Source: Mimosa pudica
Taxonomy: Eukaryota > Streptophyta > Magnoliopsida > Fabales > Fabaceae
Direction: 5' to 3'
NCBI GenBank assembly: GCA_029929735.1
Contig: JAKELP010000001.1
Coordinates: 6,587,001-6,651,000, forward strand
Length of the DNA: 64,000 nucleotides
Shown one piece after another: positions 11,918 through 22,626 of the stretch. Within the stretch, counting starts at the first letter, position 1; the number at the start of each line of letters is the position of its first letter. A model generated the notes under the pieces. That model did not search any database. It saw nothing but the letters and a program-made list of their open reading frames with translations, and was not told the DNA's origin. Position numbers and translations under genes: made by a program.

Positions 11918-13396
11918 ATGGCAGATTCAAATACCACCACGCCTCTTATTTCCCCATCCAAATCCGCCGATGAATCCGAACTTCCACAGCCTACAGAAAA
12001 CACATACCTTCCATCAATAGGCTCCACAGTCGAACTTTGCTTAAAAGAATTCAATCCCTCTCAATTTTTCCAGTCCCTTCTCGTCTCCTTTGCTTGGTTC
12101 TTTGAAGGCTACCCAACTTTCATCACCGTCTTCACCGACTCCTCCATCATCTCCGAGTGGAACTTAAATCCCAAAGACCCCATACTCACTGGCCTCCCTG
12201 CCTCTTCATACTTCATTGGCTGCGTAGTTGGCGGATTTGCACTATCCACATTAGCTGACACAACCTTAGGACGCAAGAACATGTTATTCTATTCATGTCT
12301 CTTCATGGCTATCTTTTCTCTCCTCGCTGCCTTTTCTCCAAACCTTTGGGTCTTTTCCTTTCTTAGGTTTCTCTCTGGCTTTAGCAGATCCACCATAGCT
12401 ACCACCTCCCTTGTTCTTGCCACCGAGCTCGTGGGAAAGAAATGGCGTGCCCAAGTTGGCGTCATGGCTTTCTTGTGCTCCTTCTTTCAGTTCCTATCAC
12501 TACCGGCCATGGCTTACTTAAACAGAAATTCCTCATGGAGAAACCTTTTCTTATACACATCCATCCCTACTATATTTTATAGTGTGTTGGTGAAATTATT
12601 CGTACGTGAGTCTCCTAGGTGGCTCCTTGTAAGAGGAAGGAAAGATGAAGCCACTAATACACTTCAAAGCATAGCATCAATAACTCAAAGCTCAGTGAAC
12701 TTGGCCGTCTCTAAAATGCGTGATAAAGAGGAAACTTCGGATGAAAACATGGATTTATTCTCGGCATTGAAGGTTTTGATGAAGAAGCAATGGGCTTCAA
12801 GAAGGATCATAGTTGTAATGGCGATGGGTTTTGGTATTGGAGTGGTTTATTATGGCATGCCATTAGGCCTTGAGACGCTATCGTTCAATCTCTACTTGAG
12901 TGTGGCATTCAACGCATTAGCTGAGCTACCAGCATGCCTCATAACCTTCATATTGATTGATAAGTTCAACAGAAGAAGTTGTGTTTTCGTGTTCGCTATA
13001 ATGAGTGGGATTTTCAGTCTCTTATCGGTGATGGACTTTGGGGGAACATGGAGCAAGTTGGTCATAGGGTTTGAGTCCGTGTCATTCTTCTGTGCTAGCA
13101 CTGCTTTTAATTTGTACGTGTTATTTACAACCGAGTTGTTTCCTACATGTGTGAGGAACTCAGCATTGGCCATGGGGCGGCAGACAGCTGTGTTGGGCGG
13201 GGCGGTGAGCCCGTTGCTTGTGGCAGCAGGGAGGAGGGACAAGTTTTGGTGCTATGGCGTGTTTGGGATGGTGATAACCATGAGTGGTTTGTTTGTAGTG
13301 TTATTGCCTGAGACCAAAGGGAGAGGCTTGTGTGATACAATGGAAGAGGAGGAAGCAGGCAAACGGAGACTTGTGAGTTCAGACATGTTGGCTTAA
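11918..13396 (+). CDS. Organic cation/carnitine transporter, OCT family (array copy 1), 492 aa, intronless
   Basis: Major facilitator transporter of the plant organic cation/carnitine group, expected to have twelve membrane helices and to move cationic solutes such as carnitine or polyamines across plasma membrane or tonoplast; the substrate is not readable here. Visible: cytosolic N-terminus (1-50), helix 1 (51-73), a loop of only a few residues before IISEW (77-81), LGRKN (118-121) in the loop 2-3 signature, WRAQVG (176-181), ESPRW (231-235) after helix 6, a hydrophilic loop with EETSDENMD (271-279), FNRRS (350-354), FPTCVRNSALAMGRQ (408-422) and PETKGRGLCDTM (464-475). The gene is intact. 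Odd points: it has the shortest first extracellular loop in the array, and GFSRSTIA replaces the GFGRSTIG of its neighbours. The start is supported by the TATA box and by MADS starts in paralogues. Confidence 0.93.
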   Translation: MADSNTTTPLISPSKSADESELPQPTENTYLPSIGSTVELCLKEFNPSQFFQSLLVSFAWFFEGYPTFITVFTDSSIISEWNLNPKDPILTGLPASSYFIGCVVGGFALSTLADTTLGRKNMLFYSCLFMAIFSLLAAFSPNLWVFSFLRFLSGFSRSTIATTSLVLATELVGKKWRAQVGVMAFLCSFFQFLSLPAMAYLNRNSSWRNLFLYTSIPTIFYSVLVKLFVRESPRWLLVRGRKDEATNTLQSIASITQSSVNLAVSKMRDKEETSDENMDLFSALKVLMKKQWASRRIIVVMAMGFGIGVVYYGMPLGLETLSFNLYLSVAFNALAELPACLITFILIDKFNRRSCVFVFAIMSGIFSLLSVMDFGGTWSKLVIGFESVSFFCASTAFNLYVLFTTELFPTCVRNSALAMGRQTAVLGGAVSPLLVAAGRRDKFWCYGVFGMVITMSGLFVVLLPETKGRGLCDTMEEEEAGKRRLVSSDMLA

Positions 13397-14885
13397 ATCT
13401 TTTATTAATTCTAATAATTGAATGTTCCTGTTGAGAGGAGGCAGTTGAAGTTGTATTGAAGTTGATATGTTTGCAGTCTTGAGTCAATTTTGTAGTTTCT
13501 GCTTCCAGCGAATCAGAATTGTATCTGCTGGTCTCACATGTATAGCATGGGGCTTAATTAATGCACACCTATTATGACTTTTAATTAAAAATGGAGTGAT
13601 CCTCACCCGAGCAAATAAACCATTTGCATGTTATTAAATTCTACACATGGAATCGCAAAATGAGCAACATTGCTGGTTTGGGTTGGAAGTGAGTTGGAAG
13701 TGAGGCATTAATATGTCTTTTGAGTTGGAAGTGAGGCATAGGTCTTTCAAAGCTAAGGGCTCGTTTAATATTTTTATTAAAAATAGGCCGTTTTTTATTA
13801 TTTTTTTAATTTTTTGTCTCCTATTGATGTGACCCACAAGTTTTTGCTTTGAATTGTATGCATAGTCTGCGCAATGGAATTACACGCTCGAGTCCTTATT
13901 ATAAGTCACTAACAACACAAATTAAATCTCATATACCAAGGAATGTAAGTTATATCATTATATGAGTCATATTTTATTCTCTCTCTTTTCATCTTTCTAA
14001 TGTTTTTTTATATTGGAAACAGAAATAGGAGGAAATGTCAATGCAATTAGAAAGTTCTCTTTTTCCCATGGATGATGAGGGTATATTGGGAAAATTTAAT
14101 AAATGGATTAGTTAATGGTGGTTGGTGACTTATATTAAGGACATAAAATTAGGGGCTAGATAAATTTGAATTTAACACACTTATTTACTATAGAAATAAG
14201 TTATTAAAAGAAATTTAATTTGATATTAGATTATGTGAAATCCAATTTTTCCAAGCACTTGGATTTTTTTCAATTTTTATTTTATATTTATATTTTATAT
14301 TTTTATTTATTTTTGTTACATATAGAATCATTTTTCTGTAATCCTATAATAATTCTGAATTTATAATGAAAGTTTAAATATATTTCATTATACTTTTAAA
14401 TAAATATATTCAACTAATCATTTAATTATTATTTTTGAATTTAAATATGAATTTTATTAACAAATAATCACCAAGTGCAATATATTCATTTTTATCATAC
14501 TCTTTACCATCATTTTCATTGAACCAAAAAATTTTCTTTGCATTCTTGTGCGTGCGAAACGTGTCGACTATACATTCTCTTTCTATTCCATTTTATCATA
14601 ATACTTTATGTGAACCAAAAGGGCCTTAAAGGGTTGTCGGAAGTCAAGAGAGAGTAACCATTACTCAGTTCACAACAACATATTAGAAGGATTGCTCCAG
14701 TTTTAATACATTTAAGGTGATTCGCGCCACTAAATATTTTTAAGGTGTTGATTGCAAAAACAGTTCAATGTTTTACGTTGATTGCAATTTAATATAAGTG
14801 ATATTAAATTACAAATAAATATATCAAAAGTTATGAAATTAAATTGTAATGGTTAACTATAATGATTGAAAGACCATTTAATTAA
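13397..14885. other. Intergenic after copy 1; degenerate MITE only
   Basis: The 3' UTR of the transporter lies at the left. A degenerate family C MITE is at 13886-14145. The rest is AT-rich with no gene. Confidence 0.45.
13886..14145. mobile_element. Degenerate Stowaway-like MITE, family C
   Basis: GAGTCCTTATTATAAGTCAC at the left is mirrored by GTGACTTATATTAAGGAC at the right. Outer ends are eroded. Confidence 0.6.
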
Positions 14886-14967
14886 GTCCCTTCGAGGACA
14901 TCCGATAAAATTGGAACGACACAGAGAAGATTAGCATGGCCCCTGCGCAAGGATGACACGCACAAAG
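14886..14967 (+). pseudogene. U6 snRNA retropseudogene, 3'-truncated
   Basis: The sequence follows the plant U6 snRNA closely from GTCCCTTCG through the central ACAGAGAAGATTAGCATGG to GGATGACACGCACAAA, then stops where the 3' end of U6 should continue. One change lies in the 5' stem-loop. There is no upstream sequence element and no TATA box at the spacing plant U6 promoters need. Similar strings CATTTAATTAA (left) and CATATAATTAA (right) flank it, consistent with an aged target-site duplication. Confidence 0.85.
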
Positions 14968-15540
14968 ATCATATAATTAAAATATTTAATAAAGACAATC
15001 TTTTAAATTGTAGCTAGGAAAATTCATATTAAATTTAGTTATAAAATATGCTGATATGTAGGTTGTGTAATAGTTTTTATATTTGAATTAATAATTGAGA
15101 ATAGAATGGAGACGATCCGGTCCTGATCTAGGGGACGCCTATGGATGGACTACAATCAATTCTCAACCTCTATCTCAACGAATAACGAGATTTTTTAATG
15201 GTACCATAGTACTATTATATTTGCCATACCCTTGCATGATGCCACCAACAAAGAACTTCCAATAAAATGTTGACACATATGTTGGCTTGAAATTGCAAGT
15301 GGATGTGAATGAGCTAATTAACAACTCTATGACAATAGGAGATAATGTAGGGATAATGAGAGGTAACGAGGGACTAGGGTGTGTAAATTTTTCCCGTCCC
15401 GCCCCGTGGCTTTTTGGGACGGAAAATTTCTATCATGAAAAGTTTTGGGACGAGACAAAATTTATTTTTTGAGATTGGATCAGACACGAGAAGGGATGGT
15501 TAAGTGAATTCATCTTTGCTGGCCAATATATATAGTAACT

Positions 15541-15543
<3 letters not shown>

Positions 15544-15575
<32 letters not shown>
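15544..15575. repeat. (TA)n microsatellite
   Basis: About 32 bp of alternating TA. Confidence 0.95.
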
Positions 15576-15578
<3 letters not shown>

Positions 15579-16299
15579 AAAGGTTCTAAAATCAACGTAT
15601 GAGGTTCTAAAGTCTATTGGCTAGGATTCTAGGATTGATCAAGTCACAACGTGGAACATCATTTATTGGATTTAAAGCCCCTTATAATTAATAAGTGCAT
15701 TCATTGGCTAAAACACTTAATCAACTTGACTTGAAAGAATTAATATGCGTATTTTGGTATTGATTTTTCCAATCCAACTCTAGTTTAGAGGAATTCCTCT
15801 AAGGTAATTTGTTAATTAACCAAGAAACTTCCATTATACCAAGAGAACAAATATTGTATACAATCTATTTTCAAGAGATTTACTTCATCTATTTGTCATC
15901 CACTATTATCCTACCAATGAGAAAAAACCGATTTTAGAGAGAATGACCTACCAAATATTGTATACCAATATAGTGGTTTAGGATTTTATTTTCATTCTTG
16001 CATTCACACTTCTTCTAAAGGAAACCAATTTTAGACACTTGTTCATAATATATTTCATGTTAGTTAGGTTACTTCCGAACTAATAAAATGCTCTTCTAAA
16101 GAGAGAATGACCTACTGTACCTTGCATTACAATCCTTGTTTTGTTTTGCATTTGACCCCAAGATGCATTAGGGAAAGTTCAAATCACCCATGTATACCAG
16201 CGCTAAACAAGCTCCATCGTAGGCCTTTTACCATATACAAGCGCTTCATTATAGGCCCAAAAAAAGCGCCGGTATAAGCCTTTTATGTGGTAATGAAAA

Positions 16300-16570
16300 T
16301 AAGTATAGAACAACAATTAACAAATTTACATTCGAGGTACTGGCACAAATTTACACTTAACAACAATTAACAAATTTACAAATAACCACAAATTCACACT
16401 TTAACAACAATTAACAACAAATTTACACATAACAAATTGTGTAAATTTGTGTACAAATTTACAAATAACCACAAATTTACAAATAACAGATTTACAAATT
16501 TATACTTAACAACAATTAACAAATAAGTATAGAACAAATTTACACTTAACAACAATTAACTTTACATTCC
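16300..16570. repeat. Imperfect short tandem repeats (AACAACAATTAACAAATTTACA type)
   Basis: The words AACAACAATTAACAAATT and ACAAATTTACAC recur many times with small changes over about 270 bp. Confidence 0.7.
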
Positions 16571-17582
16571 TAAATTCTCTTAACAAATTTATAATCAAGA
16601 ACAAAGGGAGTATATCGATATACTGTATATACTAGCACAATTATTCGTTGTTGCAAAGAACCATTTTCAATTTTTCTTTTTGTGCCAAGTGATTTGATAA
16701 TGAGAAGAGAGAGGGGATAGAAGAGGTTGGAGAGGAGAGAAAAAAATGAGAGGGATAAAGATAGAAAAACCACGTGGTCCACATATTTTCTTCCAAAATT
16801 ATTAAAAATTAAATGTTAGTGTTCATTTCCTCTTATTTTTAAGAGAAAATGACAAATAAAGACTTCTAAATATAAAAAAGACAAGCTATAAAAAATAAAC
16901 TCTAATTTCCAAAAGAAAAGTAAGGAATTTCAATTTTCAAATGGACAATTAAGGAACTGAGAAATAATTAATTGGTATGTTCCAGTTGTTAATAGGCACG
17001 TTTCAATTGTTAATATTTCTATTTGCAAATTGAGTTGTTTACTTGTCCTTTTGGATAATGGAGGTCTTTATTTGTCATTTCCCTATATTAAGTCTTTATA
17101 TACACACACACAAACCTCGAATACCTTTCACTCCAGTTTATAATTTTATTCATATTTAATTTGCATTATTCTGCATAAAATGAAAATAAAGTATATGAAA
17201 CAAAAAATAAAAAATTAAATTATAAATTTATATAAAATAATTGATGTTATGACTAAACATTAAGACTTATAGATAACAGACTAAAGTTTATATTAGTCCG
17301 TTTATCATCAATTCCTCCCACAACTTTGGATAGATATTCAATAAAATTATATCACACACTTTTTTTTTTTACTTTTAAGATTTTATTATAAGTCAATTCT
17401 CATGATCCAATTACCTTTTCAAATGAAGGTGGTAGTTAATTGAATTATTAAGTTACTGAAAAGGTAGCAATTCAAATCGAGATCGATGCATCCCATTTTC
17501 TGACAAATTCTGATCACAAAAAAGAAATGAAGTCTAAGATGGACTAGTCGTACAAGGTTAGACGTTTTGTAGTAGTTTTTTT

Positions 17583-18014
17583 GGGAAAATTAATTTGAGG
17601 CCCCCCATAAGGGACTTAATACTAGAAAATTCTCAAAAGTTGAAAAAATTAATGTAGGGTCCCAAGGGACCTCACTTTAATATACTTGAAAAGTGAAAAG
17701 ACAGTTTTGTCCCTCTATTCTTCTTCCCCACTACTCCATTCTCTCTCTTCTCCCTCCTCTTCCTTCTTCCCCACTCCTCCTCCCCTCCCCCGCCGCCGCT
17801 GCCGCATCCAGACCACCCGCCTTCACCGGCCACCGAGGGGGGCGGAGAAGGGGACGATGGTGGTGGGGAAGAAGAAGAATGAAGGGGCAAAAATGTCTTT
17901 TCACTTTTCAAGTATATTAAAGTGAGGTCCCTTGGGACCCTACATTAATTTTTTCAACTTTTGGGACTTTTCTAGTATTAAGTCTCTTGTGGGGGACCTC
18001 AAATTAATTTTCCC
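17583..18014. mobile_element. Mutator-like MITE with about 130-bp inverted arms
   Basis: The left arm (17583-17712) and right arm (17885-18014) are inverted copies of each other, starting GGGAAAATTAATTTGAGG and ending with its complement. Flanks TAGTTTTTT and TAGTTTTAT match at 8 of 9 positions, fitting a Mutator-type 9-bp target duplication. The centre (about 17713-17884) is a GC- and pyrimidine-rich insert unlike the AT-rich surroundings. Because of the palindrome it gives look-alike open frames on both strands, which are not genes. Confidence 0.85.
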
Positions 18015-18483
18015 TAGTTTTATCTCCAAGTATTTGGAACTATCTAGATTCTAATGGAGCATATATATAATGCATCGATAACAATAAAAACATCTTTTGA
18101 CTAAATTTTAACAACAGGTCAAATATGTCCCAAAACGATATGTAGAGCAAACAAAACATTTCCTCCCACCACTTTTGAGTTTTGATAGTCATTGAATTTA
18201 GATCACATGCTTGCATTGCCTACTTTTCAGTTTTCAAGATAGGACAAATGCAATGATAGCATCACCTAATCAAAATCAAAGAGCTAGTTGAACCGTCAAT
18301 ATCGAGAAAATGTGAACTTAAAATTAATACAACTTAAAAAATATAATTAGATTCCATCCATCTTATCAGTATTTCAAGTGTGACCAATAATTACCGTATT
18401 AACTTATTTTGGAATGAAATATTTTTTTCAACCTTCCCCATATCTATATGAATTGATAGAGTAACATTAAATCCAGCCAAATC

Positions 18484-18679
18484 TTTTTTGATATTATGAT
18501 CAAGGTATTCCCTCACTCGACAAGTAAGAGACTAATCCCCCGCTGATTTGTAGGCACCTCAGAGGGTGAAACAGCTGGCCTGAGAAATTTAATGCTTCTC
18601 CATACCCAACGCCAGGAATCAAACCCCAAACAATTGGTTAAGGGTGAATGAGTCCTTACCACTCAACCACACACCTAGG
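18484..18679 (-). mobile_element. tRNA-derived SINE, - strand copy
   Basis: This is the reverse complement of the SINE at 44995-45198. It has a B-box-like element in GGGTTTGATTCC and an A-box in GTGGTTGAGTGG when read on the - strand. The A-tail appears as a T run at its left. Similar flanks (TTAAATCCAGCCAAATCTT at left and TTAAATCCAATCCAAATC at right) form an imperfect target-site duplication. Confidence 0.85.
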
Positions 18680-19016
18680 TTAAATCCAATCCAAATCTTT
18701 GATCCTCAAATAAACTTTAGAAATTAATAGAGTACTGTTTAGTTGAAAACCGTCAATATATATAGAGATGTCGTTCTAAATGTCTCGAGCTAATTAATTA
18801 GAGAATTTGAAAAATAAAGAAAAATGGTAAGGAGCAATAATTGGACACACACACACATAGAAAATTATATTCTGCAATGAGTATGACATGTAAAAAAGCT
18901 ACTCTTTCCATCCTTATGTATAAAACAGTTAAAACTACAAAATATTGAGGAAATATGCATTTTTTTTAAAAAAAATGCACTTATTGTTTTTTCTGCCCTG
19001 AAATTGCTCTTATTTA

Positions 19017-19313
19017 TGAGTGAACAACAGAAATATTAAAACTGAAAAAATTGATAAATAATTTGTGAAATGAACTTATGAATGGGTAAAGTATATATAT
19101 GAAAATATGGACAAGTGAATTAAAAAGTAGCTAAGAAATACAGTAGTAATGAACGACATATTTAATGAGTGAACAACAGAAATATTAAAACTGAAAAAAT
19201 TGATAAATAATTTGTGAAATGAACTTATGAATGGGTAAAGTATATATATGAAAATATGGACAAGTGAATTAAAAAGTAGCTAAGAAATACAGTAGTAATG
19301 AACGACATATTTA
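19017..19313. repeat. 149-bp direct tandem duplication
   Basis: 19017-19165 and 19166-19313 are nearly identical head-to-tail copies beginning TGAGTGAACAACAG and ending ACGACATATTTA. The near-lack of differences implies a recent duplication. Confidence 0.93.
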
Positions 19314-19826
19314 TAGAGAGAGCGCGCACCTCAAAACAAAAAAACATATATAGTGTTGGCCTAGTGATGTAATGCTTCGTTAAATCTCTTAAAAGTCATC
19401 ACGAGTTCAAGTTTTAGAAAGACGTTTGTGTTGAAAAGAGAATCAGCAAACTCTAAAATTAGTGAAAAAGACTTAAAAATTATTGTTACATAATAATATA
19501 ACATAATTTTAACAAAATCCGATTTGTCATTGTGAGTTGAAATTGAAATATATTAAAAGGAGAGAGGGTCTGGGAAAAAGGGATATTAAAAGAGAGAAAT
19601 ACTTCCATATTTTTAAAGTACCATGTCATTTATGCTCATGAGCACAAATAAATGCTGAGAACAGGGTGCAGTTGCTATTAAAATTATATTATATGTATTA
19701 CTTGTATATTGGCTAAAGAAAAATGACATAGTACTTTAAAAATATACGAGTATTGAAAGAAGTACTCACTCCATCTCACTCAAAATATATGTTTCAAATA
19801 ATTTACTTACTATCAATTAGAAAGAA

Positions 19827-20100
19827 GGGAAAATTAATTAGAGGTCCCTCACAAGGGAGTTAATACTGGAAAAATCCCAAAAGTTGAAAATATTAATGTA
19901 GGGTCCCAAGGGACCTCACATTAATATATTTGAAAAGTGAAAAGACAGTTTTGCCCCTAACCTTAATAAAAAATTACCCCACCCCCACCCCCACCCCCCT
20001 CCTCCTCCCTCACCCACCCCACCCCCCTCCACCTCCCTCCATCGCCCCCCCACCCCTCCCTCCTCCCTCCATCGGCCCCCCACCCTCAAGTCCTCCTGAT
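19827..20100. mobile_element. Truncated relative of the 17583 Mutator-like MITE
   Basis: The left arm (19827-19957) matches the 17583 element, including GGGTCCCAAGGGACCTCAC and AAGTGAAAAGACAGTTTTG. It is followed by a C-rich centre (19975-20090), but no right arm is present. Confidence 0.75.
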
Positions 20101-20403
20101 TATTACAAAAGGTAATCACTATTCAACCAAATTACATTTAGGGCATACCCAAAAGTAACACATGCATACCAATTTTCATCCTCACCAGACAGAGTCACCA
20201 ATGAGTGTTGTCCACGTACAGTATTACACTCACCATAGGTGAAATAGTTACAAATGTATTGCTTTCGGGGTAAATATGTTCCCCTTGTTAGTTTAGATTA
20301 GATGATCCTGTGGGTTAGTTTTGAAATAAAATTAATTAGACCTTTGCACTTACAATTAAAAAATAATTTTTGATCACATTTGTTAACTAAAATCTAAAAA
20401 GTG
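20101..20403. other. Upstream region of array copy 2, nothing delimited
   Basis: AT-rich, no open frame or repeat recognised. It leads to the TATA box at 20404. Confidence 0.4.
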
Positions 20404-20411
20404 TATATAAA
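20404..20411 (+). promoter_or_regulatory. TATA box of array copy 2
   Basis: TATATAAA 85 bp before the ATG at 20489; no other TATA lies in the last 80 bp. Confidence 0.6.
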
Positions 20412-20488
20412 TAAAACCTTATTGACTCTTCTTATATGCACTCTCAAGCTCATAATAATATCGAACTCAGTAACTCACCTCTCCATTC

Positions 20489-22626
20489 ATGGCAGCCGAT
20501 TCAAACTCCATACCTCTTCTCATCTCCCACTCCAAATCCACCGATGACAACAATCACATTCCATCTCTAGGCTCCACAATCGAAAGTTGCTTATCAGAAT
20601 TCAATCTCTCCCAATTCCTCCAAGCCATTCTCTCCTCCTTTGCTTGGTTCTTTGACGCTCAACAAGCTTTCATCACCGTTTTCACCGACACCACCCAACC
20701 CCCACCGTCCTCCGCCACCCCCCAAAGTGGCTCTTCCATCATCTCCGAGTGGGCCCTAAATCCCGATGACCCCTTGCTTACTGGCCTCCCTGCTTCTTCC
20801 TTCTTCATTGGCTGCCTCGTGGGTGGGATTGCCCTGTCCACTCTAGCTGATACAACCTTAGGACGGAAGAACATGTTGTTCTATTCATGTCTCATGATGT
20901 CTCTCTCTTCTTTTCTCGCAGCCTTCTCTCCAAACCTTCTTGTCTATTCATGTCTCAAGTTTCTCTCCGGTTTTGGGAGATCCACCATAGGTAATGTTGA
21001 AATATGAATTAATAATACTTTTATGCGTAGGTATATATTCCCTCCCTCCATTACTAAATATAAGAACTATAGAATATAATTTATTTCTATTTTTTCTCAC
21101 TTTTTCATAAATTATCCCAATTGTTGCTCTTCAATATTAAACAAGTGAGACAGAGGGCCTAAAAAAATGTAAAAATGTATGAGGGTATGTGTTTTGGATT
21201 TAACTAACTTGACTAACATTGTTAATTTAATCAAATTAAGTAAATAGATATTCTATTCTATTTATATTAAGTAAAGGAACTGAAGGAGTGAATGATATAT
21301 TTTTCTTTAACAATTTAATACTATCTCTGATCCTAAATATAAGGACCTAATTGACTTTTTTTGGAGAGATTAATGTTGCGAAATAGGTTATTAAATTGTG
21401 ACATATTTGATATATTTTTAGATTATCCATTAGTTTATAGTTAAAATAAAATAGTTTGAGGGGAAAAAATTAGGTAAATCAATTTATAATTAACTTATTT
21501 TGTTTTTTTAAGGATTTTCCAGAAAACATCAATTAGGTCTTATATTTAGGACTAGAATGAGTATATATTATTAAACCCAATACTCCTATTATATATCCTT
21601 AAATTATCATTAAAATTTTCAATATGGGCTTATGTTTATGCTTTGATAGGTAGTTCCGCGCTTGTCCTCGTCACGGAGATAGTGGGGAAGCGGTGGCGAA
21701 GCAAGGCGGGCATCATCGGATTCTTCTTCTTCACTTTTGGCTTCCTCTCACTCGCACCACTAGCATACTTAAACAGAAACTCCTCATGGAGAAACCTCTA
21801 CATATACACATCCCTACCAACATTATTATACTGTCTCATAGTGAAATGCCTCGTACATGAGTCTCCTAGGTGGCTCCTTGTACAAGGAAGGAAGGAGGAA
21901 GCCGTTCACACACTACGTTGCATCGCATCAGTGTCCGAAAGCTCATTGAATTTAGCAGTCTATATAGTGTGTGAGACTGAGGAAAGTTCGGATAATACTA
22001 TGAATATATTCTCGGCCTTTAAGGTTTTGATGCAGAGGCCATGGGCTTCTAGAAGAATCTTAGCTACAATCTTAATGGGATTTGGTACTGGAATGGTTTT
22101 CTTCGGTTTGCCATTAGGTCTCGAAACGTTGTCGTTTGACATATATTCTAGCGTGACATTAAATGCATTATCTGAGTTACTATCAGCTCTCATAATCTTC
22201 ACACTTATAGACAAGTTCAACAGAAGAAGTGCTATTTTGGTATTCACAATAATAAGTGGGATTTTTAGTTTATTATCTTCAGGGAAGACATGGGAGAAGG
22301 CAGAGATTGGGTTTGAGTTGGTGTCGTTTTTCAGTGCTTGTACTGCGTGTGACATATGTTTGTTATATACGACGGAGCTGTTTCCTACTTGTGTGAGGAA
22401 CTCGGCGTTGGCGATGGTAAGGCTAGCGGTGGTGCTAGGCGGTGCGGTGAGTCCTGTGTTGGTGGCTGCGGGAAGGAAGGACAAGTTTTGGTGCTATGGC
22501 GTGTTTGGGTTGGTGATAGGAGTGAGTGGTGTGTTTGTGGTGTTTTTGCCAGAAACTAAAGGGAGAAGATTGTGTGATTCAATGGATGAAGAAGAGAGAC
22601 TACTCAACTCATACATGTTGCCTTAA
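20489..22626 (+). CDS. Organic cation/carnitine transporter, OCT family (array copy 2), 492 aa, one intron
   Basis: Exons 20489-20990 and 21650-22626, joined in the codon for Gly of RSTIG; the 659-bp intron has GT and AG ends. Reading through the junction gives GRSTIG-SSALVLVTE as in the intronless paralogues. The product has the same OCT/MFS layout as copy 1: MAADS start, ISEWALNP after a 16-residue Pro/Ser loop, LGRKNM, FNRRS, FPTCVRNSALAM and PETKGRRLCDSM near the C-terminus. Odd points: HESPRW replaces RESPRW in the helix 6-7 loop, the segment after the junction is more diverged than in other copies (FFFFTFGFLSLAPLAYLN), and the C-terminal acidic tail is short. The intron carries a family A MITE. 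No stop or frameshift was found, so it is probably functional. Confidence 0.92.
21321..21561. mobile_element. Family A MITE inside the intron of array copy 2
   Basis: Left end CTATCTCTGATCCTAAATA, right end TATTTAGGACTAGAATGAG, flanked by TA. About 240 bp, which explains most of the extra length of this intron compared with copies 5 and 6. Confidence 0.85.

Larger units (their letters stand above)
14968..17582. other. Intergenic, low-complexity repeats, no gene
   Basis: It contains a TA microsatellite (15544-15575), a G/C-richer patch with CCCGTCCCGCC at 15380-15480, a TATACCAGCGCT/AGCGCCGGTATA inverted pair at 16193-16276, and an AC/AAT-rich stretch at 16300-16570 built from short imperfect repeats of AACAACAATTAACAAATTT. 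No coding region was recognised. Confidence 0.45.

Noticed and set aside
17672..17925. Open frames on both strands with the same MKSEKT start and similar ends
   Set aside because: They are mirror images produced by the inverted arms of the 17583-18014 transposon.
20991..21007. Short protein from read-through of the intron of copy 2
   Set aside because: The frame ends a few codons into the intron; the spliced form restores the full transporter. The same applies to 50420-50490 and 63021-63031.
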